Shown: piece after piece, positions 1 through 8,091 of the stretch
Layout: each line of letters opens with the position of its first letter
How positions within the stretch are numbered: the stretch's first letter is position 1
Source: JAJEAD01 sp965221555
Lineage (GTDB): Bacteria; Pseudomonadota; Gammaproteobacteria; HK1
Assembly: GCA_965221555.1 (NCBI GenBank)
Contig: OZ244895.1
Span: forward strand, 186,001-250,000
Direction of reading: 5' to 3'
DNA: 64,000 nt
Notes under the pieces: generated by a model
Databases searched by the model: none
What the model was told of the DNA's origin: nothing
Seen by the model: the letters and a program-made list of their open reading frames with translations, nothing else
Made by a program: the position numbers and the translations under genes

Positions 1-668
1 AGACGCTGCCCGTCGGGGGACCAGGCGGGGGAGAGCACCGGTTCGGGGGAATCCAGGATCGTGAAGGGGTTGTGGCCATCGCTGTCGGCGATGTGCAAGG
101 AGTAGCGCCTCTCGTCATCCTGATTGCGCCGCTCGGTGACATAGGCGATACGGGTATCGAAGGCGCCCCGCTCCCCGGTCAGCGCTTCGTAAATGATGTC
201 GCTTATCCGATGCGCGACGCGCCGGAGCCCCTCGCGTTGAATGTCCGCGAACTCGACCCCGGCGATCTGGCGGGCGCGAAACACATCCAGGAGGTGGAAA
301 GTGATCCGGTAACTTCCCGGCTGCGGCTCCGCCACCCGGCCGACGACGAGGTTGGCGGCGCCGAGGATGCGAAAGTCGCTGTATCGCACGTCCGCCGCGC
401 GGGCCGGCCGACTCGGCAAATCCGCATAGGGAACGGGGACGTAGCGCCCGGTCCGGGCAAGATCGTCGGCGACGATCTGGGCGAGGCGTTCCGGGGCCTC
501 ACCCGCTCCCTGCCATCCGAAGGGCACCACCGCGATCGGTTCGGCCGCCTCGATGCTCCGGGTGATGCGGATGGTGAGGATCTCTTCGGCGATCGCGTTC
601 TGGATGCCCGGCAGCAGCAAGAGAGCCAGCAAGACCCCGGCGGTCATCAGTCTTGTCGATTCGCGCAA
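1..668 (-). CDS. tolB: TolB, periplasmic Tol-Pal beta-propeller protein (3' end outside window)
   Basis: N-terminal part of TolB, the periplasmic protein that links the TolQRA motor to Pal and the outer membrane. The visible part has a signal peptide with hydrophobic core around GVLLALLLLPG and a cleavage area near IQNAIAEE, then the TolB N-terminal domain (IAVVPFGWQG, RYSDFRILGAANLVVGRV), then the first propeller blade (SPAWSPDGQRL) running into the window edge. Two starts are possible: TTG at 668, 4 bases after the tolA stop, adds the charged stretch RESTR before the hydrophobic core and so makes a better signal peptide; ATG at 647 is the conventional choice but gives almost no n-region. 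Last visible gene of the tolQ-R-A-B run; pal would be expected next. Confidence 0.9.
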   Translation of the reverse strand, partial: MRESTRLMTAGVLLALLLLPGIQNAIAEEILTIRITRSIEAAEPIAVVPFGWQGAGEAPERLAQIVADDLARTGRYVPVPYADLPSRPARAADVRYSDFRILGAANLVVGRVAEPQPGSYRITFHLLDVFRARQIAGVEFADIQREGLRRVAHRISDIIYEALTGERGAFDTRIAYVTERRNQDDERRYSLHIADSDGHNPFTILDSPEPVLSPAWSPDGQR

Positions 669-672
669 TGCA

Positions 673-1851
673 CTAGCCCTCGGGATCGAACACGAACTGC
701 AGGTCGCGACTGAAGAGACTCTCGTCCTGGGGCAGGGGCAAGGGAGAAGACCTCAACACCGCGTTCTGCACGGAAGTATCAAAGTCTCGATTACCGCTGC
801 TTTCGACGATCTCCACCGTCAATACGCGCCCACTGGATGCCTGGGAAACACGCACGATACACGCGAGCTGCGCGGGCGCCCCCGGCGGGCGAATCCAGTT
901 TCGTTCCACCGCCGCCTTGATGGCCAGACTGTATTCCGCGAGCAGTTTGTCGCGCAAGCGGGTCTGCGCGCGCGCGAGCTCTTCCTCGTCCTCCGCCAGC
1001 GCGCTCTCGAAGGCGCGCTTGGCTTCCTCCGCGCGTCGGGTCTCCTCGCGCTGCTTCGCCTCGGCCTCGGCGCGCCTCTTCTCCTCTTCCGCCCGTTTTT
1101 GCTCTTCTTCTATCCGTCTGCGCTCCTCTTCCACACGCTTCTCTTCCTCTTGCGCTCTTCTTCGCTCCTCCTCCTTGCGCCGCTCCTCCGCTTCCGCGAC
1201 TTTGCGCTGCTCCTCGACCCGGCGTCTCTCACGCTCCGCCGCCTGCCGTTTCTCCTGTGCATCGCGCAGTTCCTGCTCGACGCGCTGCTTCTGCGCTTCC
1301 GCGAGGCGGGTCTGCTCCTCGATGCGACGCTTCTGGTCCTCCAGCGCCGTGGTCTCCTGCGCAAGCTGGTCGAGCTCGGCTTCGCGTTGCCGGGCGAGAT
1401 TCTCCTCCTCGCGCTTCAGCTGTTCGATCCGCTCCAGCTGCTCGCGCTGCTCGCGCTGCAGCTCGTCGAGTCGCTCCTCCTCTTCGCGGCTGCGCACATT
1501 GATCGTCTGCTCGTGCTCGCGCCTCAGATCGGAGAGCTCCTCCTTCACCTGCGCGAGGCGCCGCTCTTCGGACAAGCGCTCGCTGCGGGCTTCCTCCACC
1601 TCCTGCTCCATCCTTGCCAGGCGTTCGCGCTCACGTTCGCGCTCGCGCAGTTCCTGGCGTTTGAGCTCCGCGACCTGCGCCGCGACCTGGCTCTCATCCA
1701 GCACCATCGCCTGTATCGGGGGCGCCGATCGCGTATCGGCCACGCGCGGGCGCCAATCCAGACTCACGAGCAAGACCCCGAAAAGCACCACGTGAACCGC
1801 CGTTGCGAGCAGCAGTGCACTGGTATTGTCGAAGAGCCTGCGGAAACTCAC
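673..1851 (-). CDS. tolA: TolA, inner-membrane spanning Tol-Pal protein
   Basis: TolA bridges the inner membrane TolQR motor to TolB/Pal. The 392-residue product shows the three expected domains: a single N-terminal membrane anchor (about residues 11-31), a very long Glu/Arg/Lys/Gln-rich coiled-coil domain (about 55-290, with runs such as RREREERR-type heptads), and a globular C-terminal TonB-like domain (about 300-392) containing IVRVSQASSGRVLTVEIVES and SPLPLPQDESLF. Charge in domain II is mainly Glu/Arg rather than the Ala/Lys seen in enteric TolA, as expected in high-GC genomes. Lies 43 bases after tolR and directly before tolB. Confidence 0.95.
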   Translation of the reverse strand: MSFRRLFDNTSALLLATAVHVVLFGVLLVSLDWRPRVADTRSAPPIQAMVLDESQVAAQVAELKRQELRERERERERLARMEQEVEEARSERLSEERRLAQVKEELSDLRREHEQTINVRSREEEERLDELQREQREQLERIEQLKREEENLARQREAELDQLAQETTALEDQKRRIEEQTRLAEAQKQRVEQELRDAQEKRQAAERERRRVEEQRKVAEAEERRKEEERRRAQEEEKRVEEERRRIEEEQKRAEEEKRRAEAEAKQREETRRAEEAKRAFESALAEDEEELARAQTRLRDKLLAEYSLAIKAAVERNWIRPPGAPAQLACIVRVSQASSGRVLTVEIVESSGNRDFDTSVQNAVLRSSPLPLPQDESLFSRDLQFVFDPEG

Positions 1852-1894
1852 GCGTCAGGCCACCCGCTCGTGCCTCGACGAATCCCGCCCGCCG

Positions 1895-2320
1895 TCAGCC
1901 GGAGGCGCCCGGCTCGGTCATCAGCCCGACGCTCGGCACTCCGGCCCCCTGCAGCAGACTCATCAGCACGACGACATCACCGTAGGAAACGTTGCGGTCT
2001 CCGCGCACGAGCACCGACAGCCCGGGGCGGTGGCGCAGCAGCGCGCCCACTCTCGCCATGAGCGCGGCGGGTTCGATGGGGGCGTCCTGGTCCTCTCCGT
2101 AGTTCATGTAGTAGTCGCCATTACCGTCCACGCTGATCACCAGCGGCTCGGCCTCGCTGCGGGGGAGCGGTTCGGCGGCCGCCTGCGGCAGGTCCACCTT
2201 CACCCCCTGCGTGAGGAGGGGAGCGGTGATCATGAAGATGACGAGCAGCACCAGCATCACGTCGATGTAGGGCACCACGTTGATCTCCGATATGGGTTTC
2301 CGGCGATAGCTGCGGGCCAA
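1895..2320 (-). CDS. tolR: TolR, proton-channel subunit of the Tol-Pal motor
   Basis: 141-residue ExbD/TolR family protein. One transmembrane helix (about residues 18-40, YIDVMLVLLVIFMITAPL) carries the conserved membrane aspartate needed for proton-driven movement; the rest is the periplasmic dimerisation domain, ending with the typical VSYGDVVVLMSLLQGAGV segment. Works with TolQ (5:2-type complex known for the family) to energise TolA during cell division and outer-membrane invagination. Sits 45 bases after tolQ in the same orientation; clearly one operon with tolQ, tolA and tolB. Confidence 0.95.
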   Translation of the reverse strand: MARSYRRKPISEINVVPYIDVMLVLLVIFMITAPLLTQGVKVDLPQAAAEPLPRSEAEPLVISVDGNGDYYMNYGEDQDAPIEPAALMARVGALLRHRPGLSVLVRGDRNVSYGDVVVLMSLLQGAGVPSVGLMTEPGASG

Positions 2321-2365
2321 TTCTCTCTACCTGTAACGTGGGATTGGAGATCGAGGCGATGACTC

Positions 2366-3052
2366 TCACGCGTGCGTCTGACGGTTGAGAATAGCCGTGA
2401 ATTCCTCGATGAAGTTGTCGTAGCGGCCGTAGAGGCGTTCCACGTCCGACGCGAAGCGGTTGTAGGCGATGACCGCGGGGATCGCCGCGAACAATCCCAT
2501 GGCGGTGGCGATGAGCGCCTCGGCGATGCCGGGCGCCACGTGGGCAAGGGTCGCCTGGTTGATGTTTCCGAGCGCGCGAAACGAATTCATGATGCCCCAT
2601 ACGGTTCCGAACAAGCCGACATAGGGGCTGGTGGAACCGATGGTGGCGAGCAGCGGCAGGTGGGTCTCCAGGGCTTCGAGCTCTCGGCTCAGCGAGACGC
2701 GCATCGCCCGCTGGGTACCCTCCAGCACCAGCCTCGGGTCCAGACCCTTCTGTTTGCGCAGCTTCGCGAACTCCCGGAACCCGGAGTGGAAGATCCGCTC
2801 CAGGCCCAGGGCCTCGTACTGCGGGGAGTTGATGCGGTTGTAGATCGCGAGCAGGTCCTGCCCGGACCAGAACTGCTCCTCGAAGGCTTCGGCGGCGGCG
2901 CGTTCGCGGTTTATGTAGGCGCGCTTCAGGAACACCATCGTCCACGATGCGAAGGATGCGACCAGCAACAACAGCATCACGAGCTGGACGAGAAAGCTCG
3001 CGTTCCAGACGAGCTCGACGAGAGAGAGGTCCGTGCTCACGAGCTCGTTCAC
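2366..3052 (-). CDS. tolQ: TolQ, Tol-Pal motor subunit
   Basis: 228-residue MotA/TolQ/ExbB family protein with three membrane helices: FLVQLVMLLLLVASFASW near the N-terminus, then the conserved pair around LLATIGSTSPYVGLFGTVWG and IAEALIATAMGLFAAIPAVI. The start is taken as GTG at 3052, which is preceded at good distance by GAGGAG and gives the family's usual length (E. coli about 230). The open frame continues upstream to 3196, but that part is not conserved and overlaps the leader. The acyl-CoA thioesterase gene ybgC, normally directly upstream of tolQ, is absent here; only 133 bases separate tolQ from ruvB. Confidence 0.95.
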   Translation of the reverse strand: MNELVSTDLSLVELVWNASFLVQLVMLLLLVASFASWTMVFLKRAYINRERAAAEAFEEQFWSGQDLLAIYNRINSPQYEALGLERIFHSGFREFAKLRKQKGLDPRLVLEGTQRAMRVSLSRELEALETHLPLLATIGSTSPYVGLFGTVWGIMNSFRALGNINQATLAHVAPGIAEALIATAMGLFAAIPAVIAYNRFASDVERLYGRYDNFIEEFTAILNRQTHA

Positions 3053-3185
3053 TTGGGATCTCCTCGAAGGGAAGTGGTTGAGATGTAGGTTGGAAGCAAG
3101 ATTTGCAAGGCCCGTACTCGCCGGGCCAGGGGTGTCCCTCGATTTTCCTCGGCTTCCCTCATCCTGGAGCAGGCGTCGCGTCGCT

Positions 3186-4235
3186 TCATGGTTCAACGGG
3201 ATGGAAGAGGTCCCCGGTGCGGGGCGCAGCGCTCCCTTCGGGCGCCTGGAGACCGAGGTGCAGCCAGGCGTGGCGGGTCGCCATCCTGCCGCGGGGAGTG
3301 CGCATCAGGTACCCCTGCTGTATCAGATAGGGCTCCACCACGTCTTCGAGCGTCCCCGGCTCCTCGCCGACCACCGCGGCGAGGTTGTCCAGGCCCACCG
3401 GCCCGCCGTCGAACTTGTGCACTACCGCCTCCAGCAGTCTGCGGTCCATCACGTCGAAGCCCGCCGCGTCGACTTCCAGCAGATCGAGGGCCCCGCGCGC
3501 GGTATCCGCCCCGATTCTCCCGTCACCGCGTACCTCGGCGAAGTCCCGCACGCGCCGCAGCAGACGGTTGGCGACCCGTGGGGTACCGCGCGAACGCCGC
3601 GCCAGCTCCCGGGCCCCCTCTTCGTGGAGCTCCACCGCGAGGATTCGGGCCGATCGCAGCACGATGCGCGCCAGCTCGTCTTCGTCGTAGAACTCCAGGC
3701 GCTGCACGATCCCGAATCGGTCGCGCAAGGGAGAGGTGAGCAGTCCGGCCCGAGTCGTGGCTCCGACCAGCGTGAAGGGAGGCAGGTCGAGCTTGATCGA
3801 GCGCGCGGCGGGGCCTTCCCCGATGACGATGTCGAGCTGATAGTCCTCCATCGCCGGGTAGAGGATCTCCTCCACCGTGCGGTTGAGACTGTGTATCTCG
3901 TCGATGAAGAGCACGTCGCGCGGCTCGAGATTGGTGAGCAGGGCGGCGAGGTCTCCCGAGCGTTCCAGCACCGGCCCTGAGCTCTGACGCAGGTTCACTC
4001 CGAGCTCGTTGGCGACGATGTGGGCGAGGGTCGTCTTGCCGAGTCCGGGGGGACCAAAGACGAGCAGATGATCGAGCGCATCGCCACGCTTCCGGGCCGC
4101 GGCGATGAAGATCGACATCTGCTCGTGGACCCGCGACTGGCCCACGTAGTCGCGCAGACGCGCGGGCCTGAGCGCGCGCTCCTGCGCTTCTTCCTGCGGG
4201 CTCGACTCGGCGTCGACGCTTCGGGCGGCTTCCAT
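3186..4235 (-). CDS. ruvB: RuvB, Holliday junction branch-migration ATPase
   Basis: Hexameric AAA+ motor that, with RuvA, drives branch migration of Holliday junctions. Visible motifs: Walker A GPPGLGKTTLA, Walker B with FIDEIHSLN, sensor 1 region VGATTRAGLL, arginine finger region LRDRFGIV, and a C-terminal winged-helix DNA-binding domain ending TPRGRMATRHAWLHLGL. About 349 residues, normal length. GTG at 4238 and ATG at 4235 are adjacent in frame; ATG is preferred. Follows ruvA but is separated from it by about 330 bases that hold a repeat element, an unusual gap for this operon. Confidence 0.96.
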   Translation of the reverse strand: MEAARSVDAESSPQEEAQERALRPARLRDYVGQSRVHEQMSIFIAAARKRGDALDHLLVFGPPGLGKTTLAHIVANELGVNLRQSSGPVLERSGDLAALLTNLEPRDVLFIDEIHSLNRTVEEILYPAMEDYQLDIVIGEGPAARSIKLDLPPFTLVGATTRAGLLTSPLRDRFGIVQRLEFYDEDELARIVLRSARILAVELHEEGARELARRSRGTPRVANRLLRRVRDFAEVRGDGRIGADTARGALDLLEVDAAGFDVMDRRLLEAVVHKFDGGPVGLDNLAAVVGEEPGTLEDVVEPYLIQQGYLMRTPRGRMATRHAWLHLGLQAPEGSAAPRTGDLFHPVEP

Positions 4236-4372
4236 CACCCTGGCCTCATCGGACGTCCGTCCATTGCGCGCCCCGCATACGACATGGGTATCGGTCGGGG
4301 AGGGCTCGACTGCGTATCAAGTGGAAGGTAGTGGAATCGGGTTCGCGCGGTCCGGAATCGGACCCGGATCCT

Positions 4373-4556
4373 GGCCGCAACAGTTCACCGATCAACGGGG
4401 GCGGACGCGCATCCGCCGGCACGGGCGGAGTCGAACGCGCTCCGGAAGCTGGACGTGGTATCGAAGCACGCCCGCGCATCCCGATTCGTGAACGCCCTTG
4501 CCCCTGTCGACATCCGCACGTCCCCGGCTCTCGTGAATCGGTGAATTATTGCGGCT
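4373..4556. repeat. MITE-like intergenic element between ruvB and ruvA
   Basis: This fills most of the 331-base gene-free stretch 4239-4569. It is about 184 bp, bounded by imperfect inverted ends: GCCGCAACAGTTCACCGAT on the left and, inverted, GCCGCAATAATTCACCGAT on the right (17 of 22 positions agree over the wider comparison). Inside, 4408-4439 is a GC-rich module (CGCATCCGCCGGC then GTCGAACGCG) that recurs at five or more other places in the window, and 4490-4520 matches a second recurring module. It has no coding capacity of its own. Probably a non-autonomous transposon remnant; the mobilising transposase is not in the window. Confidence 0.65.
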
Positions 4557-4569
4557 GGCGTGCGGCGTG

Positions 4570-5175
4570 TCACTTGACCATCGACTGCAGGGCAAGACGG
4601 ATAATCTCTTCGGCGCCGGCGTCTTGCGCATACACCGCGCGTACTCGACGGCTCGCCTCCGCCGGCTTGAGGCCAAGGGCGATCAGCGCGTCGACCGCCT
4701 CCGAAACGGCGTCGGCGGGCGGCGCCGACGCCGGCGGATCGCCCCCCGCACCCGGCGTTGCGAGCGGCGGCAGCGCGGTCATGCGATCCCGCAGATCGAG
4801 CACGAGGCGTTCCGCGGTCTTTCTGCCGATTCCGGGGAGGCGAGCGAGACTCCGGGTGTCTCCCTGCGTCACGCACTGGGCGAGCGTCGCGCTGTCCATC
4901 CCGGACAGGACCGCGAGCGCGAGCTTCGCGCCGACGCCGTTGACCCGAAGCAGGAGCCGAAACACGTCCCGATCGTGCGCGGTGCCGAAAGCGTAGAGGG
5001 CACGCGCGTCATCGCGCAGGACCTCGTGCACGAAGAGGGCGGCGCTCTCCCCCACCGCGGGCAGGCGGTAGAAGGTGGTCATGGGCGCTTCGAGCTCGTA
5101 GCCCACTCCGTTCACGTCGAGGAGGAGCCGGGGGGGGCGCTTCTCGCGCATCACGCCCTTGAGCCAGGCGATCAT
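4570..5175 (-). CDS. ruvA: RuvA, Holliday junction DNA-binding subunit
   Basis: 201-residue tetrameric protein that binds four-way junctions and loads RuvB. Domain I (OB fold) covers residues 1-62; domain II carries two helix-hairpin-helix motifs, LLRVNGVGAKLALAVLSGM and LARLPGIGRKTAERLVLDL; an Ala/Pro/Gly-rich flexible linker follows and domain III (about 155-201) ends LIALGLKPAEASRRVRAVY. The start ATG overlaps the ruvC stop (ATGA at 5172-5175), so the two are translationally coupled. Confidence 0.96.
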   Translation of the reverse strand: MIAWLKGVMREKRPPRLLLDVNGVGYELEAPMTTFYRLPAVGESAALFVHEVLRDDARALYAFGTAHDRDVFRLLLRVNGVGAKLALAVLSGMDSATLAQCVTQGDTRSLARLPGIGRKTAERLVLDLRDRMTALPPLATPGAGGDPPASAPPADAVSEAVDALIALGLKPAEASRRVRAVYAQDAGAEEIIRLALQSMVK

Positions 5176-5762
5176 CTCGCGGCCTCGCTCGCGCGCGACG
5201 CCGAGCGGTGGAGCCTCGAAGTCGTCTCGCGCACGTGTCCGTGGCAGATGGCGACCGCCAGTGCGTCGGAGGCGTCGCGCGGCGGGGTCTTCGGCACCCC
5301 GAGCAGCACCCGGACCATGTGCTGCACCTGCTCCTTGCCGGCGTGTCCGCGGCCGGTGACGGCCTGCTTGACCTGATTGGGAGAGTACTCGAAGAGCGGC
5401 ACGTCGCGCGTCAGACCGGCCAGCAGCGCGGCGCTTCGCGCCTGTCCGAGCTTGAGCGCGGAATCGGCGTTGCGGTGCATGAACACGGTCTCGACCGCCA
5501 TCTCGTCGGGCCGATGTTCGGCCACGATATCGGTCAGCGAGTCGAATATGCGCCTCAGACGATCCCCCAGATGGTCGCCTCGCGCCGCGATGCAGCCGCT
5601 CGACACGTGGATGAGACGCTGGTCATCCAGGTCGATGACGCCGTATCCGGTGCTCCTGGAGCCCGGGTCGATGCCGAGGATGCGGGTCTTGCGTCTGCTC
5701 GCGACGAGTACCGGCCTCCCGATTCCGGATGGACGGCCCGCGATGCGCCGAGTTCGTTTCAA
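5172..5762 (-). CDS. ruvC: RuvC, Holliday junction resolvase
   Basis: Endonuclease that resolves Holliday junctions by symmetric nicks. Catalytic acidic residues are visible in ILGIDPGSRSTGYG, AVETVFMHRN and the C-terminal DASDALAVAICH. There is no ATG or GTG near the start of homology; the best start is TTG at 5762, which overlaps the yebC stop (TTGA). That start gives 196 residues with about 27 extra N-terminal residues rich in Arg (KRTRRIAGRPSG) compared with the usual family start just before ILGIDPG. The extension is either a real basic tail or the true start is a non-standard codon nearer the core. Confidence 0.92.
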   Translation of the reverse strand: MKRTRRIAGRPSGIGRPVLVASRRKTRILGIDPGSRSTGYGVIDLDDQRLIHVSSGCIAARGDHLGDRLRRIFDSLTDIVAEHRPDEMAVETVFMHRNADSALKLGQARSAALLAGLTRDVPLFEYSPNQVKQAVTGRGHAGKEQVQHMVRVLLGVPKTPPRDASDALAVAICHGHVRETTSRLHRSASRASEAAR

Positions 5763-6505
5763 GCGAGGTCGGCCAGGATCTCTTCCGAGAGGTCCGCATT
5801 GGAGTAGACCTGCTGCACGTCGTCGAGCTCCTCGAGCTGGTCCAGCATCCTGACCATGCGCTCGGCGTCCCGGCCTTCGAGGGTCACGCTGGTCGCGGGC
5901 CGCATCGTCACCTCCGCGACGTCCGGCGCGAGCGCGGCCGAAACGATCGTGTCGCGCACCTCGGTGAAGGTATCCACCGCGGTAATCACATCCACGCTGC
6001 CGTCGTCGTTGCTGATCACGTCTTCGGCTCCCGCTTCCACCGCCGCCTCCATGATGCGGTCCTCGTCGGCGCCGGGCGGAAAGCTCAACTGCCCGACCTG
6101 GGAGAAGAGGTACGAGACGGAGCCGCCGGTTCCGAGATTGCCGCCCTGCTTGACGAAGACCTTGCGCACTTCCGACACCGTACGGTTGCGGTTGTCGGTC
6201 ATGCACTCGACCATCACCGCCGCGCCGCCCGGGCCGTAGCCCTCGTAGCGGACCTCCTCGATGTTGTTCTGGTCGCCCTCCCCGGCGGCGCGGCTGATCG
6301 CCCGCTCGATCGTGTCTTTCGGGACATTGCCCGATACCGCGTGATCGATGGCCAGACGCAAGCGGGCATTGGCGCTCGCGTCCGGCCCGCCCTGGCGAGC
6401 CGCCACCGACACTTCCCGCAGCAACCTCGTGAAGCGCTTGCCACGCTTTGCATCCTGCGCCTTCTTGCGGTGCTGGATGTTTGCCCACTTGCTGTGGCCG
6501 GCCAT
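5759..6505 (-). CDS. yebC: YebC/PmpR family regulator (TACO1 family)
   Basis: 248-residue YebC family protein, start ATG at 6505 giving the family signature MAGHSKWANIQHRKKAQDAK. The open frame continues upstream, but into a repeat element, so the longer form is rejected. Members are cytoplasmic; roles described for the family are transcription regulation and relief of ribosome stalling at difficult motifs. Other conserved stretches: GGSVSYLFSQVGQLSFPPGADEDRIMEAAVEAG. Upstream partner of ruvCAB in many proteobacteria, as here. Confidence 0.95.
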   Translation of the reverse strand: MAGHSKWANIQHRKKAQDAKRGKRFTRLLREVSVAARQGGPDASANARLRLAIDHAVSGNVPKDTIERAISRAAGEGDQNNIEEVRYEGYGPGGAAVMVECMTDNRNRTVSEVRKVFVKQGGNLGTGGSVSYLFSQVGQLSFPPGADEDRIMEAAVEAGAEDVISNDDGSVDVITAVDTFTEVRDTIVSAALAPDVAEVTMRPATSVTLEGRDAERMVRMLDQLEELDDVQQVYSNADLSEEILADLA

Positions 6506-6543
6506 GGAAGCATCCGCGCTCGGTGAGTCCCCACGAACGAATT

Positions 6544-6720
6544 CTAGCCCGGATGATTCACTGGTTTCCTGGCGGGCGGACGCCGATCCGCCCGGGTCGG
6601 CGAGTCGGGGCGCGCAGGCGTACCTGGACCCTGCCGTCCCGCGCCGCGCCTCTTGCATTCGACACCGCCCATGCCGGCGGATGCGCCAGCGCGCGCGCCA
6701 ATCGGTGAATCATTGCCACT
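6544..6720. repeat. MITE-like element between yebC and the M24 gene
   Basis: About 175 bp with inverted ends TAGCCCGGATGATTCACTGG (left, 6545 onwards) and, inverted from the right end at 6720, AGTGGCAATGATTCACCGAT. The recurrent module with ATTCGACACCGCCCATGCCG lies at 6656-6686, close to the right end, so this copy is in the opposite orientation to the one at 4373. Together with flanks it accounts for the 262-base gap after yebC, the point where the conserved aspS-yebC gene order is broken. Confidence 0.65.
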
Positions 6721-6767
6721 GGCGCGCAGCGGACGCCTGCGAGGCGTCCTCGCGCCGACGGCGGGGC

Positions 6768-7919
6768 TCAGTTGACGATGAGATCCAGACTCGAGCGACT
6801 CAGCGACTCGCAGCCCTCCTCGGTGACGAGCACGCTCTGACCGAGCGTCATCGCGCGCTCCGCGTCGGAATCGACCACCACCATGTGCAGGAAGAAGACG
6901 CTGCCCGCGGGCACTTCGAGAGGGTTTCCGGCATAGAACATCGGCGGGTCCACCCACAACGGGTTGTACACCGCCCCCATGCCGTACCCGCAGGCGTGAA
7001 AGCGGCACGATTCGAATCCGGCGCGGTCCAGGGTCCGGGCGTGGGCATCGAATACCGCGCCCATGGTCTGCCCCGCTCGGAGCGTGTCCATGCACGCGTG
7101 CAGCGCGTCCACGCAGGCCCGGTGCATGTCGATGTGCCGGGGGTGGGCGGAACCGGTGAGCAGGGTACGCATCATCGCGGCGTGGTAGCGCCGGTACGCG
7201 CCCGCGAACTCCAGCGTCAACTGGTCTTGCGGGCCGAGATGCCGCCGACCGCTGTGATAGCGCACCAGCAGCGCCGCGGGACCGGATCCGATGATGAACT
7301 CGTTGCCCGCGTAGTCTCCCCCGCCCTTGAACACGGCGCCCTGCATCGCGGCAAGGATGTCCCCCTCGAAAGCGCCGGGACGCCCGAGACGCACCGCCTC
7401 GTCCCAAGCGTCGTCCGCGAGCTCCGCCGCTCGGCGCGAGTATTCGATCTCCCGCGGACTCTTCACCGCTCGAATGCGATCGACCAGCGTCGACGCGTCC
7501 TCGAGTACGCAGAAGTCCTGCAGGGTCTTCTCCATTCGCTGCCACGCGCGCGCCTTCAGGCCATAGGAGTCGAACTCCACGCCCACGCGCGCCTTCGCGA
7601 GACCGAACTCGTCGAGGAGGGCGCGCAGATCCTCGGCCGGGTCGGCCCCCTCCTTCTCGTGCCAGATGCGGATGTCTTCGAGATCCGAGGTGTATCGCGC
7701 CTGGCGAAGATCCGGCATCCGGGTGAGGAGCGCGGTGCGTCCGTCCGCGTCCATCACCAGGCACTGAAAGAGACTGAACCCGAAGGAATCGTAGCCGGTG
7801 AGGTAGTACATCGACTCCTGCTTGAACATGAGCAGGGCGTCGAGAGCCCCGTCGGCGAGCGCGGCGGCGGTACGCGCGCGCCTCGCGCGCATCTCTTCCG
7901 GGCTGAAGTGTACCGGCAT
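6768..7919 (-). CDS. M24 family creatinase/aminopeptidase-P-like protein lacking metal ligands
   Basis: 383 residues from ATG at 7919 (MPVHFSPEEMRARRARTAAA). N-terminal creatinase-type domain (about 1-135, with LLMFKQESMYYLTGYDSFGF) and C-terminal pita-bread M24 domain (about 145-383). In metal-dependent M24 peptidases two aspartates lie in a segment like DxGxxYxGYxSDxxRT; here the matching stretch reads LEFAGAYRRYHAAMMRT, so the first is Glu and the second Ala. This suggests a metal-independent hydrolase of the creatinase or ectoine-hydrolase type rather than a peptidase. It is transcribed divergently from the hydantoinase genes 172 bases away, hinting at a shared cyclic or amidino nitrogen compound as substrate. 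Substrate unknown. Confidence 0.8.
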   Translation of the reverse strand: MPVHFSPEEMRARRARTAAALADGALDALLMFKQESMYYLTGYDSFGFSLFQCLVMDADGRTALLTRMPDLRQARYTSDLEDIRIWHEKEGADPAEDLRALLDEFGLAKARVGVEFDSYGLKARAWQRMEKTLQDFCVLEDASTLVDRIRAVKSPREIEYSRRAAELADDAWDEAVRLGRPGAFEGDILAAMQGAVFKGGGDYAGNEFIIGSGPAALLVRYHSGRRHLGPQDQLTLEFAGAYRRYHAAMMRTLLTGSAHPRHIDMHRACVDALHACMDTLRAGQTMGAVFDAHARTLDRAGFESCRFHACGYGMGAVYNPLWVDPPMFYAGNPLEVPAGSVFFLHMVVVDSDAERAMTLGQSVLVTEEGCESLSRSSLDLIVN

Positions 7920-8091
7920 GGCTTCTTCCTTCGCCTCGCGGATCGCGGTGCCGCCTCTATACCGGTCAGGCTCCGCGCGCACAAGCGCGCCGGAAGCGTT
8001 GCGAGGATCGGGCGCCGCGTTGCAATTCCGGCGCAGGCGTCGGAAGCTCCGGCCCTTCCCCGGCCCGGCAACAGATGAGATTGAGCATATC

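Noticed and set aside
553..2061. Long plus-strand frames over tolA (Leu-rich and Ser-rich proteins)
   Set aside because: Antisense readings of the Glu/Arg/Lys coiled-coil codons of tolA; no homology pattern and no ribosome site.
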